64,000 nt of DNA from Saccharomyces paradoxus (Eukaryota > Ascomycota > Saccharomycetes > Saccharomycetales > Saccharomycetaceae), in NCBI RefSeq assembly GCF_002079055.1, contig NC_047502.1:248001-312000 (forward strand), read 5' to 3'. The position numbers were made by a program, and so were the translations under genes. The notes beneath the pieces are model-generated. The model saw nothing but the letters and a program-made list of their open reading frames with translations. It made no database searches and was not told the origin of the DNA. Numbering within the stretch: position 1 is the stretch's first letter; each line of letters starts with the position of its first letter. Shown in pieces: positions 22,806 to 33,434 of this stretch.

Positions 22806-24246
22806 TAAATTCTTGACACTCTAAATGAATATAAAGAAGTAGTGGCCAATTGAATATTCAACGCCGCTTGGCCTGCCTTTTGTGTGTAATGGATGGGTAA
22901 AAAAACAGCAATTATTGGGTTTAATTAGCAATCAAAAATTCTCGCAGTACGTCACAAGAAACAAATTAATGCAAAATGTGGCACAGTCGAAAAAACTGCG
23001 AAAATGTGCTAGAGATGAGAAGGACCGTAAAAAGCAATAGCAATGTACCAGATTTTGTAATCCGTTTTATTATAGATTTACTCGATGGCCTAAAACTTGA
23101 AATATATTTAAATCGATGAAGGGGTTGAAACAGGTGTTGATCTGAGTTTCAGAATTTTTCTCTTGTTTACCTTTTCGCTGTTCTGCACTCATTCTTTCGA
23201 TTGTTTTCAATTGCTTTTTTAGGAAGTGCGGCTTTGTTTACATAAAAGGTGCGCGGGATTTCAATGCAATATGAAATTTAAAAGGATACGTAACGATAGC
23301 TCTATTATTTAGGGTTCCTAAAGTGATATACTTTATGGATATACATTTATCAGATTGCTGAGTGTACAGGGGGCTACGCCTTCTTTTAAGGGAGTAAAGA
23401 AGATAGATATGCATTGCATCGGCGACATATTAATTGTGCAGATAGAGCTGATGCGCAAGCTGAAGAGGTTCTGTTTATAGAGAGTCATACACTAACTTAA
23501 GGGTGACCGGGCCCTATTGTACAGTGGTTATGTTGTGATCGAAGAGAAACAGCTTCATTTTTACTCGGTTCCTTGTTCCTTTTTCTAATGGAAAGTGCAT
23601 AAGTATTACGAAAAACGCTCAAGAGAGAAGGGCGAGTGTCGTAATCAGAAAAAAGGGCCCCTTATAGACGAAAATTATAAAGGTTATCTCCTAGCTCGGT
23701 GCCCTTATCATAATCATTAATACAACCAGGCAACATAAGTGTGATATTTCGTATTTATGGTAAACTTATTGAACAACTCAGGCCACCAAAGAAAACTCTC
23801 AATTCAGCGAAAAGTAAGCGAGAAAGTATCGTAAGCTTTCTTTCCCTAAGTTTGACTGATTCTTGCTTGACTCTTGGACTTAGTATGTGACGCCATACGG
23901 TTTTTCTTCCTGCGTAGAGATGAAAGAAAATTTCCCCGCGCGGCTGAATACAAAAGCGCCTAGACTCATTTGAGTCATAATTTAACACATCTCTGCGTGC
24001 CTTGCAGGAAGACTTGAATGTGTATTTATGGCTAATGTTACCAGGCAAATAGAAAAAAAAACACTAGTAGCCCACGGGTAGATCAGTATTAACTAAATTA
24101 TGTACGCATATGTAGAGAATATTAAGGAATAACTAGGGAGAAAAATAAAATTCGCTGAACTTATGATGCTAAAGGAAAAGTGGCGGTATTAAAAATTTTC
24201 TGTGGTAGAAAAGTCAGTACGGGTTGGGAGAAAAAATGTTGGGAAT
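22806..24246. other. 1.44-kb region upstream of FRK1
   Basis: The longest gene-free stretch of the window, between FRK1 and MKK2, both read leftward. Near its MKK2 end is the 14-bp palindrome GACTCATTTGAGTC (23963-23976), which includes a Gcn4/AP-1-type TGAGTCA at 23971-23977. A GGGCCCCTT block (STRE-like CCCCT) sits near 23655. ORFs here are short and look random. I could not identify an RNA gene, though the length leaves room for one. Confidence 0.5.
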
Positions 24247-25782
24247 CTAACTCTCGTCACCTTCACTTTCCCAGCATTTCTTCACAAACCGCTCCATGTT
24301 AACTTTCTTTTTCATTTGCCCCACTATCCATGGATGCTTTAACATTTGCCTGGGAGAAGGCCTCTCTCTGGCATCTTTTTTCAAACAATACTCGATAAAA
24401 GATTTAAATTTTTTGCTCCAGGATATGTCTAGTTCAGGTTCGTCCTTCAATTGAGGAGAAAACGTCAAGATCATGGTCAATAATTCTATCGGAGCCACGT
24501 TTTGCGTTATTTTTTCAGATTCAAATGGGAACCGCCCTCCAGCAACCTCTAGAAGAGTTAGTCCTAAGGACCATACATCACACGTTACGCTATATGGTTG
24601 ACCCTGTATTCGTTCTGGGGCCATATAGAATGAGGTTCCGGTAAACGTCATTGCTAAAGAGTTGACAGCCTCCCCACTGACGCCAAAATCGCATAATTTG
24701 ACTTCTCCCTTTTCATTAAGAAGAATGTTTTGAGGTTTGATATCTCTGTGAATAACCTTCCTTTCATGTAAATATGATAAACCCCTTAAGACAGATTCTG
24801 CTATCTTTCCTATCACCCTCTCGCTTATTCTTCCACCACGTTTTAACAGGTTTTTATAAGTTGCCTCCAGCGATTTTCCTCCCATATATTCCATGGCGAT
24901 GTATATCGAAGAATTCTGTTCGTCAGTAAACATGCCATAGTACTGCACAATGTAATTAGATTTAAAACTCTTATTGAATTGTAGCTCTCTAAATATTTGC
25001 TTTTGATATTCTGGGTCAGTATTCATAGTGTTGATTGTCTTTAATGCAAAAACCTTTTTCCCCTTTTTCAATCGACACTTGGCTACACAGCCACCAGCAC
25101 CTTCTCCTAAAATTCCTAGTGTAATAATCTCGTTCTTGAGATGCCCAAACTTCCATGCTTCTTCATCTAATCGGTCTACATCCTTCCCTTGTATTAAAGC
25201 AGAACAAGAAATCATGTTATTTGCACTTAAAGGGGTGGAGTTGCTCCCGCTACTGCTTAAGTCATACGCAGAGAGGAGTGTCGAGGGGTACGAATCCTCG
25301 CCTCCTGGTGTGCCGAGATCTTTCCTCATAAAATTGGTGTCTATATTGGATGGCTTAGTGGAAAGAAGATCACCAGACAGTGGTTCCTTGTAAGTTGTAT
25401 CAACATGCAAGTTCGAGAATTTTTCATAAAGTTGACTATCGCCGACAACTCTATATTCCTTACCATCTTGTTTTTGTGTTAGTACCAAGGGTGGTAATGG
25501 AGGTGGCACTGGCCTGTTTTTAATAGTTGTAATAGATTTTGTAGACGTTGATGATCTATTGTACAGTAAAGTAGAACTTGAAGCCATAGATGATGTGGCG
25601 GAAGTAGCTGAAGTACTATTGTTGGAATATGGGCTTTCGTTTACCGACGAATACGGTGATCGGTTGAGATGTTGTCCATCATTGGCGTGTTTCGCATTTT
25701 GAACTAAATTTACGGGAAGCGTTAATTTTGGAGTGTTTTGGTGACTCCTATTGGATTCTGGTGGTCTGAACATGGAAGCCAT
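24247..25782 (-). CDS. MKK2: MAP kinase kinase Mkk2 of the cell wall integrity pathway
   Basis: MEK that relays the signal from Bck1 to the MAP kinase Slt2/Mpk1 under cell wall stress; redundant with Mkk1, its duplication partner. The N-terminal 215 residues are Ser/Thr-rich with a proline block (RPVPPPLPPL) suited to SH3 binding. The kinase domain starts at about residue 217 (LGEGAGGCV), with VIHRDIKPQNILL near 342. The activation segment DFGVSGEAVNSLAMTF contains the SxxxT pair phosphorylated in MEKs. The domain ends with HPWIVGQM. The 511 residues compare with 506 recalled for S. cerevisiae. All catalytic residues are intact. Confidence 0.97.
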   Translation of the reverse strand: MASMFRPPESNRSHQNTPKLTLPVNLVQNAKHANDGQHLNRSPYSSVNESPYSNNSTSATSATSSMASSSTLLYNRSSTSTKSITTIKNRPVPPPLPPLVLTQKQDGKEYRVVGDSQLYEKFSNLHVDTTYKEPLSGDLLSTKPSNIDTNFMRKDLGTPGGEDSYPSTLLSAYDLSSSGSNSTPLSANNMISCSALIQGKDVDRLDEEAWKFGHLKNEIITLGILGEGAGGCVAKCRLKKGKKVFALKTINTMNTDPEYQKQIFRELQFNKSFKSNYIVQYYGMFTDEQNSSIYIAMEYMGGKSLEATYKNLLKRGGRISERVIGKIAESVLRGLSYLHERKVIHRDIKPQNILLNEKGEVKLCDFGVSGEAVNSLAMTFTGTSFYMAPERIQGQPYSVTCDVWSLGLTLLEVAGGRFPFESEKITQNVAPIELLTMILTFSPQLKDEPELDISWSKKFKSFIEYCLKKDARERPSPRQMLKHPWIVGQMKKKVNMERFVKKCWESEGDES

Positions 25783-26413
25783 TATACTGGGTATATGATC
25801 TATTTTGTAGATTTGATAACAGTGTTCCTTACGCGAATCAGATAGTACTTGTTACTAATAAAAGGTTTAATTTCTCAGCGAGCGAATTTCATACAAATCA
25901 GAAGGTAGCCAACATATAAATATATGAATATATGTGTGCCTACGTGTTTGTCGAGATTTTTAATGTAAATAAGCGGAAAATTTTGAGCTTTTTCAGTTGA
26001 TCCCTTTGATTCACACTCTTTTTCATCCTTCAACTCTAAGGATCAGTTTATTTCTTTTTGAGTTTTTTTCGCATTGAGAAAGCCAACACCAACAAAGGTA
26101 AAATAGGTCCAATAAATACTACTACGCCTTGAATAGTTTAGCAATGACAGACGTGGTTGTGGAGTTTCCTTATACATCTCAAAGACCAAAACTTGCGTTT
26201 TCAGAAATGCTTTCTTTCTCTATAATAAAGAATAAAGCAATCGTCTTTTGTATTTATATAGATACTTTCAATCTTACAATTTATGTTTACTTCAGTTAGA
26301 AGAACATTTGAGAAAATTTTTTAAAAAAACAAAAGCTGAAGTAAAGACTAAGTATTACACAATTTATTCATACAATTTCCCTCCACAAACTCAAACAGCC
26401 TAAACAATATATA
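25783..26413. other. Intergenic region between UME1 and MKK2
   Basis: 631 bp that includes the MKK2 promoter and the UME1 3' end. It is very AT-rich at 26220-26400 and contains the perfect ARS core described separately. Confidence 0.55.
26279..26289 (+). other. Candidate replication origin (ARS core)
   Basis: ATTTATGTTTA is an 11/11 match to the ARS consensus WTTTAYRTTTW, bound by the origin recognition complex. It sits in a gene-free, AT-rich stretch, and long A and T runs follow at 26310-26340, suitable for unwinding. I recall an S. cerevisiae origin in the same MKK2-UME1 interval. A core match alone does not prove activity. Confidence 0.55.
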
Positions 26414-27799
26414 TTAATTTTTAGCAGTTTCAAGCTGTCTCTTGCCATCTGAGACTTTTCCCGTAAACGGCTTATACAGAGTTATCAATCCATCACTATC
26501 AACTGTAGCAACCAGATCTTCAATGTATCTGTGGTAAGCAACAGTATTGACCTTATTATTTTCTCCTATTTCTCTTCTACAGCCCCCAGTGTGATAAAAA
26601 GCCATGCTTTCCGCCTCCACTTCGTCGGATATAATGCCTTGAAAGTCCTCATTTATTTCGTTATAAATAGCAAAAACTGGTTCAAAGTTCCAGTGATAAA
26701 CATTACCAAGTCCTCCAACAGTAACCACCTCCGTGGGTGAAAGAGCAGAAAATTGAATTTTGGACACTTGCTCACTATAAAAATGATGAACTTTGAATAG
26801 TTCATTTACTTTATTGTGTTCTTGATTGATATTTGAATCAGCACCAGCATCCGCTGAAGCGATAACCGCACGTATATCCCAAACTTTGAGAGCACCACCA
26901 CTTGTTCCGGTCATAAATAATGTATCAACAAAGGGTGATACAGCAAAACAACACATTTTGCCATCCAAAGAATCGCTCAACGTCCAAAGGGGCTCTTTAC
27001 CCGTTTCATTACCCCAAAACCTTATAATGCCGTCATCGGAACAAGTAGCTAATATTTGGTTGTTTAAAAACTTAATTTCTTGAATATTTTTTATGCCGGG
27101 AACAGGTATTGTACGAAGTACTTCTCCTATCTTACCTGAGTTATCTACCAATTTTATTGTAGCATTTTCACCATCAAGATTTTTTTCCTTAGTTACTGCT
27201 AATGTTTTTGAATCGTTAGAGATTGCAAAATCAACGCAGGGTTTATCGTTTTGATTGCCGGACGATGCTGTGTTTAAAGGAGCGGGCGACTCCATCATTG
27301 TGTAAACGGGCAGTTTAACCCCCTCTCTGAACCACGCCAAAGAACCATTGGTAGAAAGGGCTATCACTTTTACATTTATTTCACTGTTATCAACATAAAT
27401 CATCTTTACAATCGTTTCACCGGAAAATTCCCATTTTGGAGTCAAAACAGTCTGCTCTACCTTTTGAGACTCCGTGGTATAATCCGGTTGCTCTAATGGT
27501 TCTAGATTGCTTTCAATTTTTTTGTAGTGAAGTCCGAGTGGCACTATACAATCCACTTCAAAAATTTCACTCCCTTGAGAATATAAAAGTGGCACGCTTA
27601 AAACACCTTTAGATTTATCACACGAACTATCGTTAGTAAAAACCAGACTCCTAAGTGTAGATGGAGATTCGTCAACCTCTGGACCAAAGATGGGCTTCAA
27701 ACTTGAGATATGTTGGTATAGTGAAGGTATTGATTTTTTCCAAATTTTGAACTCTTCATTCTTAATTTTGTTGTCTTCTGCAATATCTAAAGTACTCAT
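26414..27799 (-). CDS. UME1: Transcriptional regulator Ume1 (Rpd3 complex subunit)
   Basis: WD40 protein found in Rpd3L and Rpd3S histone deacetylase complexes; it helps repress meiotic genes in mitotic cells. WD repeats can be made out from about residue 190 onward (SNDSKTLAVT, ATCSDDGIIRFWGNE, MTGTSGGALKVWDIR, VVTVGGLGNVYHWNF, VATVDSDGLITLYKP). The N-terminus has EEFKIWKKSIPSLYQHISS, the block related to RbAp48-type histone-binding WD proteins. At 461 residues it is one longer than recalled for S. cerevisiae. Its paralogues there, WTM1 and WTM2, lie in the duplicate block on chromosome XV. Confidence 0.95.
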   Translation of the reverse strand: MSTLDIAEDNKIKNEEFKIWKKSIPSLYQHISSLKPIFGPEVDESPSTLRSLVFTNDSSCDKSKGVLSVPLLYSQGSEIFEVDCIVPLGLHYKKIESNLEPLEQPDYTTESQKVEQTVLTPKWEFSGETIVKMIYVDNSEINVKVIALSTNGSLAWFREGVKLPVYTMMESPAPLNTASSGNQNDKPCVDFAISNDSKTLAVTKEKNLDGENATIKLVDNSGKIGEVLRTIPVPGIKNIQEIKFLNNQILATCSDDGIIRFWGNETGKEPLWTLSDSLDGKMCCFAVSPFVDTLFMTGTSGGALKVWDIRAVIASADAGADSNINQEHNKVNELFKVHHFYSEQVSKIQFSALSPTEVVTVGGLGNVYHWNFEPVFAIYNEINEDFQGIISDEVEAESMAFYHTGGCRREIGENNKVNTVAYHRYIEDLVATVDSDGLITLYKPFTGKVSDGKRQLETAKN

Positions 27800-28132
27800 T
27801 GTAAGTAATTAAGGAAGGAAGGAAATATAATACTGAGGATACGTAGTTGGGAATAGTGTTTTTTGATCCAATCGAATCACCTTGAGTGTGCTAAGTACTG
27901 CTTGAAAAAATCAATACCGCTTATTAAAATTTCGCAGCCAAATCGGCCGAACCCTTTCGAGACAGAGATAGCTCCATTCACGTGTAATGGAGCCTGAAGT
28001 AAAGAGAAGTCGAGTAGGCGGCGCCTATGCAAGGGCTCCTCAATTGACATATTCTCACGATGGGGCATATATATATATATATATATATGTATATTTAGGA
28101 GAACCGGTATTCGATTAGGCAGTTTTGTACCA
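27800..28132. other. Intergenic region between SPP1 and UME1
   Basis: 333 bp, holding the SPP1 3' end with its TA tract and the UME1 promoter. A GC-richer patch with AAATCGGCCGAACC lies near 27940. No RNA gene or strong named site was seen. Confidence 0.45.
28067..28088. repeat. TA dinucleotide repeat, 22 bp
   Basis: Alternating AT tract 45 bp past the SPP1 stop. It contains TATATA elements and probably belongs to the SPP1 3'-end signal. Confidence 0.9.
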
Positions 28133-29194
28133 CTATAAACCTCTTCTTATTAGTTCCTCATAGTATTGGATATTGAGTTGCTTTTTTCTTGCCAGTATTA
28201 GATGTTGCAACCTTTCTTGCATAGATTCTAACGAGTCAATCTGCTGGAGATATTGTTCCTGATTAGTAGACACCCAATCCAAATGCCTGTTACACTTCCA
28301 CTTCGTGCATACCTCATGTATTTTGGTAGCCTCCTCATTATTCCCAATCTCTTTGACGAATTCCTCCACAGGGCAGGGTATTCGCTCGTATGTAGAACAA
28401 TAGCCGCATATGTTTCTCCTGGCCCTGCTCCTGCTGCTATTCTTCTTTTTCTTCCTTTTTGCACCTTTGATATCTTCTTTACCGCCTTCCGCACCGTTTG
28501 CAGCATCATCGTCCAGCTTCCGCATTTCCGTATACACGTTATCCAACCATCCCAAATATACTTCCAAAAGTTCTAGCTTTTTTTTGAATGATGGTAGGGA
28601 TATCTCTTGAATTTCTTGAAGATCATTCTCAAGAGTCTTCAACGTCGTGTCCTTTACAACAATTTGATCAAAAATTTCCTTTTCGTCATCGGTTTTTACA
28701 ACTGCATTATTATTAATGAAATCGAGTTGTCCAAATTTCTTGAATTTATCTATGTGTCCTGTTTGTTCGACCATTTCCTTAACGACTGCCCTATCCTCAT
28801 CCATTTTCAATCGTGACCAAATGTCATTCACAAAATCTCTACCATGTTCCTCGGAGCAATATTTACTATCCTGTAAACACGGTTTGTAGCAATCGCTTAT
28901 CCTACATTTTCTTTTCCACAAAGTTTTCGGCAAGCTCATTTCACCATTTATTATGGCGTCCTTATTTTTGCCAGTAATCCCCGTTTGACAATAGGGACAA
29001 TAAAATGAGAACACCAAGTCCTTAAACTGTTCAGGAATATGAAGGCAGGTGAAATGGAACCAGTCATCACAACCGTCACATCCCACCATTAGCTCCCCAT
29101 AATCTGGTTTTTTACATATGCAATACACATCCTCTCCTGTATTCGGATTTCTTTTTAAACTAGAGTGCGGTGGACACCATTGTGGCAATGACAT
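28133..29194 (-). CDS. SPP1: COMPASS subunit Spp1 (PHD finger, H3K4me reader)
   Basis: Subunit of the Set1 complex (COMPASS) that promotes H3K4 trimethylation; in meiosis it links H3K4me3 to the chromosome axis protein Mer2. The PHD finger covers residues 22-70 with the Cys4-His-Cys3 ligands C25, C27, C39, C42, H47, C50, C66 and C69, plus aromatic Y32 and W45 for methyl-lysine. A second cysteine-rich cluster follows (CRISDCYKPCLQDSKYC), then CGYCSTYERIPC near the C-terminus. The ATG at 29194 gives 353 residues, the S. cerevisiae length. The frame stays open to an earlier ATG at 29296, adding 34 residues. Confidence 0.95.
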   Translation of the reverse strand: MSLPQWCPPHSSLKRNPNTGEDVYCICKKPDYGELMVGCDGCDDWFHFTCLHIPEQFKDLVFSFYCPYCQTGITGKNKDAIINGEMSLPKTLWKRKCRISDCYKPCLQDSKYCSEEHGRDFVNDIWSRLKMDEDRAVVKEMVEQTGHIDKFKKFGQLDFINNNAVVKTDDEKEIFDQIVVKDTTLKTLENDLQEIQEISLPSFKKKLELLEVYLGWLDNVYTEMRKLDDDAANGAEGGKEDIKGAKRKKKKNSSRSRARRNICGYCSTYERIPCPVEEFVKEIGNNEEATKIHEVCTKWKCNRHLDWVSTNQEQYLQQIDSLESMQERLQHLILARKKQLNIQYYEELIRRGL

Positions 29195-29582
29195 TGGAAA
29201 CACAGACAGAAAATTATTAAGATCGAAGTAGTCTTCTTTCAAACTTCCTGCATTTTGTTCTTCTGATGAGCTCTGTTTACATTCAAAAGTTAGCATTTAC
29301 AAAGGCTTCATTTTGAATTGTGTATAATTTTACCCGCCTTAAAATATTCACGGTATCTACAATCTAGCCAAATATATCAATTGATCTGTGGAAGGCAAGC
29401 GTAGTCTTCTGTACTTTCATTCATCTGAAAAAGTTTATCTGTTAAGTCTATCGAATATAACCAAACTAATGGCAGTGTATATAAATAAGTATGGAAATAT
29501 GAAAAAGTTGATAAAAAAGTATAATGCAGTGAAAAAAAGGGAAGAAAATCGATTCACCAGTGAAGAAAGAATGCATGTACCT
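29195..29582. other. Intergenic region between GIP3 and SPP1
   Basis: 388 bp, both genes reading leftward. Apart from the Reb1-type site and an open in-frame stretch before SPP1, I see only AT-rich DNA. Confidence 0.45.
29330..29336. promoter_or_regulatory. Reb1-type site upstream of SPP1
   Basis: TTACCCG, the Reb1 core, 136 bp upstream of the chosen SPP1 ATG and only 34 bp upstream of the alternative ATG at 29296. Reb1 usually marks the nucleosome-free region upstream of the start site, which favours transcripts starting near or below the upstream ATG. Confidence 0.55.
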
Positions 29583-32500
29583 TCACAGTCTGATTGATCT
29601 CTCCATTGACAAATTATTTAACAGTTTATCGTAGGTAGCAGTGACTTTGACTTCACAATTAGGATCGTCAGTCGAGTCTGCAGGCAATGTTTCTAAGGAT
29701 TCTTTGTCGGGATTAGGCGCGGAAACATCGGAATCCACGCCGGAAGTAAGTGTCGAAGCGCTATTCTGAATGGATTCACCATAAATGTTTTCCAATTCTA
29801 CGTTGTTGGAATTGACGTTCTGAATCAAATCATCGATGGAATCAATACCTTTAGCCTTCATAATTGCTGATCTTAACACAGCACCTGATGGAATCTTTGG
29901 CAAAATCTTCGGATTAGCTGGGCTAAATAAACTAGTGGCAGCCGTTTCATTATTGAAAGCTGAAACTGAAGAAGATGATGTTGACTTATCAACAATTTGT
30001 GTGTTGCTAGGCATATGGCGTGACTGCAGCGGTGTTTGCCTTGTTGATTCATTTTCAGGATATAAAGACCTCTGCTGTTGAACAAAGAAACCCCATTTAT
30101 GTAATTCACCTTCTTCTTCTTCCTGCTTTTTACAACCTGCAGAAGTACTCGACGATGAATTCTTGAACACCAGCGGTTTACCTGTGAAAACATCGATGGT
30201 TTTACCGGAATCGGTTGCCATTAAATGTGGCCTTGCTGTGATTACATCATTCTCAGGTTGTATTTTCTCTTCAGGGACATGGTAACCGGATTCAACGTGC
30301 TTTAATGCTGGTAATTTTGAATCTTCGCCATATGAGTCAACGCTTTCCTTGGAATCATCCCTACCGGATCCCAGGACATCATTCAGATTTGGGTTGTGCG
30401 AAAACAATTCAAGTATGTTGCATAAGTTTTGTTCTAAAAGTAGCAGCCTTACAAGATTTTCCTTTTCTTGTAATGGTAGTTCACCAGATTTCCTCTTTTC
30501 GAACATAGAATCTATTGTATGCTGAACATTATGGTGCAAAATGTGGAACTTTTCGATATATTTTTTCAGCAAGTATCTTTTCGTGGTATCTTTCTTAACC
30601 TTTATGTTCTTATCGCTCAACAAGTTCAGTTTTTCTAGGACGCTTTCAGCGGTCATAGTAACTAAAGAGCCATCGAATAGTAAATCATCCTGCGAATCCA
30701 ATTCATCTAATTGGAAAGTCGAATCCATGGTCCGTCTCATATTTCTCATCAAGCACAGCGCTATTCTTGATTGAATCTCTTCCGATATTAAATCATAGTC
30801 AAAATCCAAACCAATCAAGTTGGGAGAGTCTCTCGCAAATGCGTAAAGCGTAGATGAAAAACTGTTTTTAGCAAACAGACCCTTAACGTCCAATACACAA
30901 GAGCTATCTGATTCTCCATCTGTGTTAGTTTGCTGAACAGGTGAGTCCCCACCATTCATTAAATAGAAGTTTTCAACGTTTTGATTAGTCATCGACACAT
31001 GCGAGAGTGATTTGCACTTAATCAAAATGTTACAAACGACGGCTAGTTCTTTTAACGTCAAATTATTGCTATCCAAATGTATCCTCTTCAGGTTCGGAAA
31101 TCTTGGTAAATACTTGTACATGTAGGGTAAAATGTCGGGAAAGCATTGTGGCAAATTGCTCAAATCCAAAAAAATCAAGTTAGGTAACTTCGAAAGGTAT
31201 TTCAAAAGCAAAGCTAAATCGTAAGAAGTCGAAATATTGGTACTGTTCAAGATGAAATATCTCAAGTTATTATACGATAGGGCAGACAATTTACCGACCA
31301 TTGACTTAACCATGGTAGATAAATCATTAAAGGCTAGATCCACACCTTGGACATTATACTGAGACATCCAATTGAAGATGAATTTCAGACAATCCTGGGA
31401 GATATTGGAAGTAGTGGCACCTGCCAAGCCAAGCCTGATGCCCGATTCTGGGAAGTTTTTTTGGGTGGCAAAGGATGTCAACAAACGTGCGAAGCATGAG
31501 TAAGGAATCTTGTTGAACTGAATACCATTCAATAACAATTCCTCCAAAGGTTTGTGACATCTCTGCGATAATACGTCAGTAAATAAATCCCAATCCATAT
31601 TATGGCGATACAGTGATTCAGCGAGGTCAGATTTGACTTTCGTTTGAGAAATGTCCAGTTTGTTCAATGATTTGTTTAGCAAAAGGAACTTACACAGTAG
31701 TTTCCACCCATCTTGGTCGATTCGTACATTTCTTAAGCTCAATTTGTCTAGAACTGTGGAGTTGACTAAGGCAGAGATGATTATCCTGAACATATCCTGG
31801 TTTAAAGCAACATTATCAAAAACTATTGTGTGAATGGGAGCAATGGTTATGAAATCACAAAATGAAAGGATATCAATCAACGTAGGCTTAGGGTTTAGAA
31901 ACTTCAATATTTGTAAGGGAGCAGTCTTATCCTTTACTTGTCTTAAAGTAGATGGAATAGGTAAAATTTCCCTTAAATGGCAACACCTCGTGTAAATAAC
32001 GTCCAATGTGACCTCATTGTTTTCCATGGAATCACCGTCTTGACAGTTATCTTGATCAGGTTCCTTGAAATAGTGCTCATGCATGTGAATGGGCTTATCA
32101 ATGCCAGCTTTTGAAAGGCTTTCTGCAAGCTTATTATTCTCGAACTCCTGGCCAGTTTCCACGTTTGGTGGTGGCACCTCTTCACTTTGTTTTGTAATGG
32201 TGTCTTTTGATGACTTTGCGGTAAGCTTACCGCCTGCGTCCGACGCGGTTTTAAAGCTAGCCACTTCAAAGGCTATTCTATTAGCAGCAAAATGAGCTTC
32301 TTGCTGATGCTTAGCAGCCTCCCTTAGAGCTAGCTTTTGGTTTTCCAAGGCCAGTATATACTCTTTAGAATTCTTCGTGTACAACGGCCCCTTAATGTTA
32401 GAATTGGTCGACTTCGCCGATTGATTGCTACTGGAAATGCCCACAGAAATAGAAGGAATCTCGCTTACCATGTCATCTGGGATAAGAATATTCCCCTTTT

Positions 32501-33434
32501 TTGGAGTTCTTGAAGGAAGTTGTTGAGGAGGGTCGGATTCGAATTTATCGACGGCAAACGATACCCTTTTCAATGAAACCGTAGATAAATCTTTTACTGT
32601 AAGTGCAGGGGAGGGAAGTACTGATGGTAATGGTGACACAGGAGTAGGCGGTTTGCTAGCTGTTGGAGCCGGTCCTCTCATTGGTGATGAAAGCTCTTTC
32701 GCACGTTGGTCAGAAGTACCAATTTTTGTAGCGTCGTTAGGCTCATTCGCAGGGGTGCTAGTATTAACAACAGGTAATGGTTTTTTAGCGGTGGAAGCAG
32801 AAGAAGAGGTAGATCTTTTGCCGAACAGAGACCCGAAAATTGACCTTTTGGATTTTTCTCCATTAGTTGAGTTACTTCTCTTGATAGTAGCATTCGACGG
32901 TGAAGAAATTAGTGGGAGCTTCCCCTTGCCAACAGAAGCAGCCGCGGTGGCGTTTATGCTCGGGTTTGCCAACCTTAGTTTGGACGAGACCACAGCATTG
33001 GATATAGAGGTGGAGCGCTTCTTTCTTACAAATTGAGTACCAGATCTGTTGTCATCATTATCTATAACATCTATAGCGTCCACGGTATCCAAATTATCAA
33101 TGTCGGCAGAATCGCTTCGGTTACCACTATTAATAGGAGTAAGTAATGGTATGTTATCAGTGTCCGACGCAGACATATTGCCATTGTTTCTCTCCAAATC
33201 TGGTTTCTCGATATTAGAAAGTGCTGCATTAGATACCGATGAGGACCTCGCACGAGGCTTATCATTGCTAGTCCTGTTGCCACTCGTGCTATTTTCTCCA
33301 TTTTTTAAAGTGGACTTAGATGAAGAGGATGCTGGCGACGTAGAAGGCCTCGATGCCTTAGTATTCGTTTTCCGCCTACTCTTGCCTTTATATAACCAAT
33401 CTACGGGCACATCGAACTCGGTGTTAGTTATCAT
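29583..33434 (-). CDS. GIP3: Glc7 (PP1)-interacting protein Gip3, leucine-rich repeats
   Basis: Large cytoplasmic protein that binds the type 1 phosphatase Glc7; its overexpression disturbs chromosome segregation. The first 490 residues are Ser/Pro/Asn-rich and probably disordered. They contain RVSF at residues 290-293, a good RVxF docking motif for PP1. A leucine-rich repeat region follows at about 540-880 ([53 protein letters not shown]). The C-terminal third is charged and low in complexity. At 1283 residues it compares with about 1276 in S. cerevisiae. Its duplication partner is HER1. Confidence 0.94.
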   Translation of the reverse strand: MITNTEFDVPVDWLYKGKSRRKTNTKASRPSTSPASSSSKSTLKNGENSTSGNRTSNDKPRARSSSVSNAALSNIEKPDLERNNGNMSASDTDNIPLLTPINSGNRSDSADIDNLDTVDAIDVIDNDDNRSGTQFVRKKRSTSISNAVVSSKLRLANPSINATAAASVGKGKLPLISSPSNATIKRSNSTNGEKSKRSIFGSLFGKRSTSSSASTAKKPLPVVNTSTPANEPNDATKIGTSDQRAKELSSPMRGPAPTASKPPTPVSPLPSVLPSPALTVKDLSTVSLKRVSFAVDKFESDPPQQLPSRTPKKGNILIPDDMVSEIPSISVGISSSNQSAKSTNSNIKGPLYTKNSKEYILALENQKLALREAAKHQQEAHFAANRIAFEVASFKTASDAGGKLTAKSSKDTITKQSEEVPPPNVETGQEFENNKLAESLSKAGIDKPIHMHEHYFKEPDQDNCQDGDSMENNEVTLDVIYTRCCHLREILPIPSTLRQVKDKTAPLQILKFLNPKPTLIDILSFCDFITIAPIHTIVFDNVALNQDMFRIIISALVNSTVLDKLSLRNVRIDQDGWKLLCKFLLLNKSLNKLDISQTKVKSDLAESLYRHNMDWDLFTDVLSQRCHKPLEELLLNGIQFNKIPYSCFARLLTSFATQKNFPESGIRLGLAGATTSNISQDCLKFIFNWMSQYNVQGVDLAFNDLSTMVKSMVGKLSALSYNNLRYFILNSTNISTSYDLALLLKYLSKLPNLIFLDLSNLPQCFPDILPYMYKYLPRFPNLKRIHLDSNNLTLKELAVVCNILIKCKSLSHVSMTNQNVENFYLMNGGDSPVQQTNTDGESDSSCVLDVKGLFAKNSFSSTLYAFARDSPNLIGLDFDYDLISEEIQSRIALCLMRNMRRTMDSTFQLDELDSQDDLLFDGSLVTMTAESVLEKLNLLSDKNIKVKKDTTKRYLLKKYIEKFHILHHNVQHTIDSMFEKRKSGELPLQEKENLVRLLLLEQNLCNILELFSHNPNLNDVLGSGRDDSKESVDSYGEDSKLPALKHVESGYHVPEEKIQPENDVITARPHLMATDSGKTIDVFTGKPLVFKNSSSSTSAGCKKQEEEEGELHKWGFFVQQQRSLYPENESTRQTPLQSRHMPSNTQIVDKSTSSSSVSAFNNETAATSLFSPANPKILPKIPSGAVLRSAIMKAKGIDSIDDLIQNVNSNNVELENIYGESIQNSASTLTSGVDSDVSAPNPDKESLETLPADSTDDPNCEVKVTATYDKLLNNLSMERSIRL

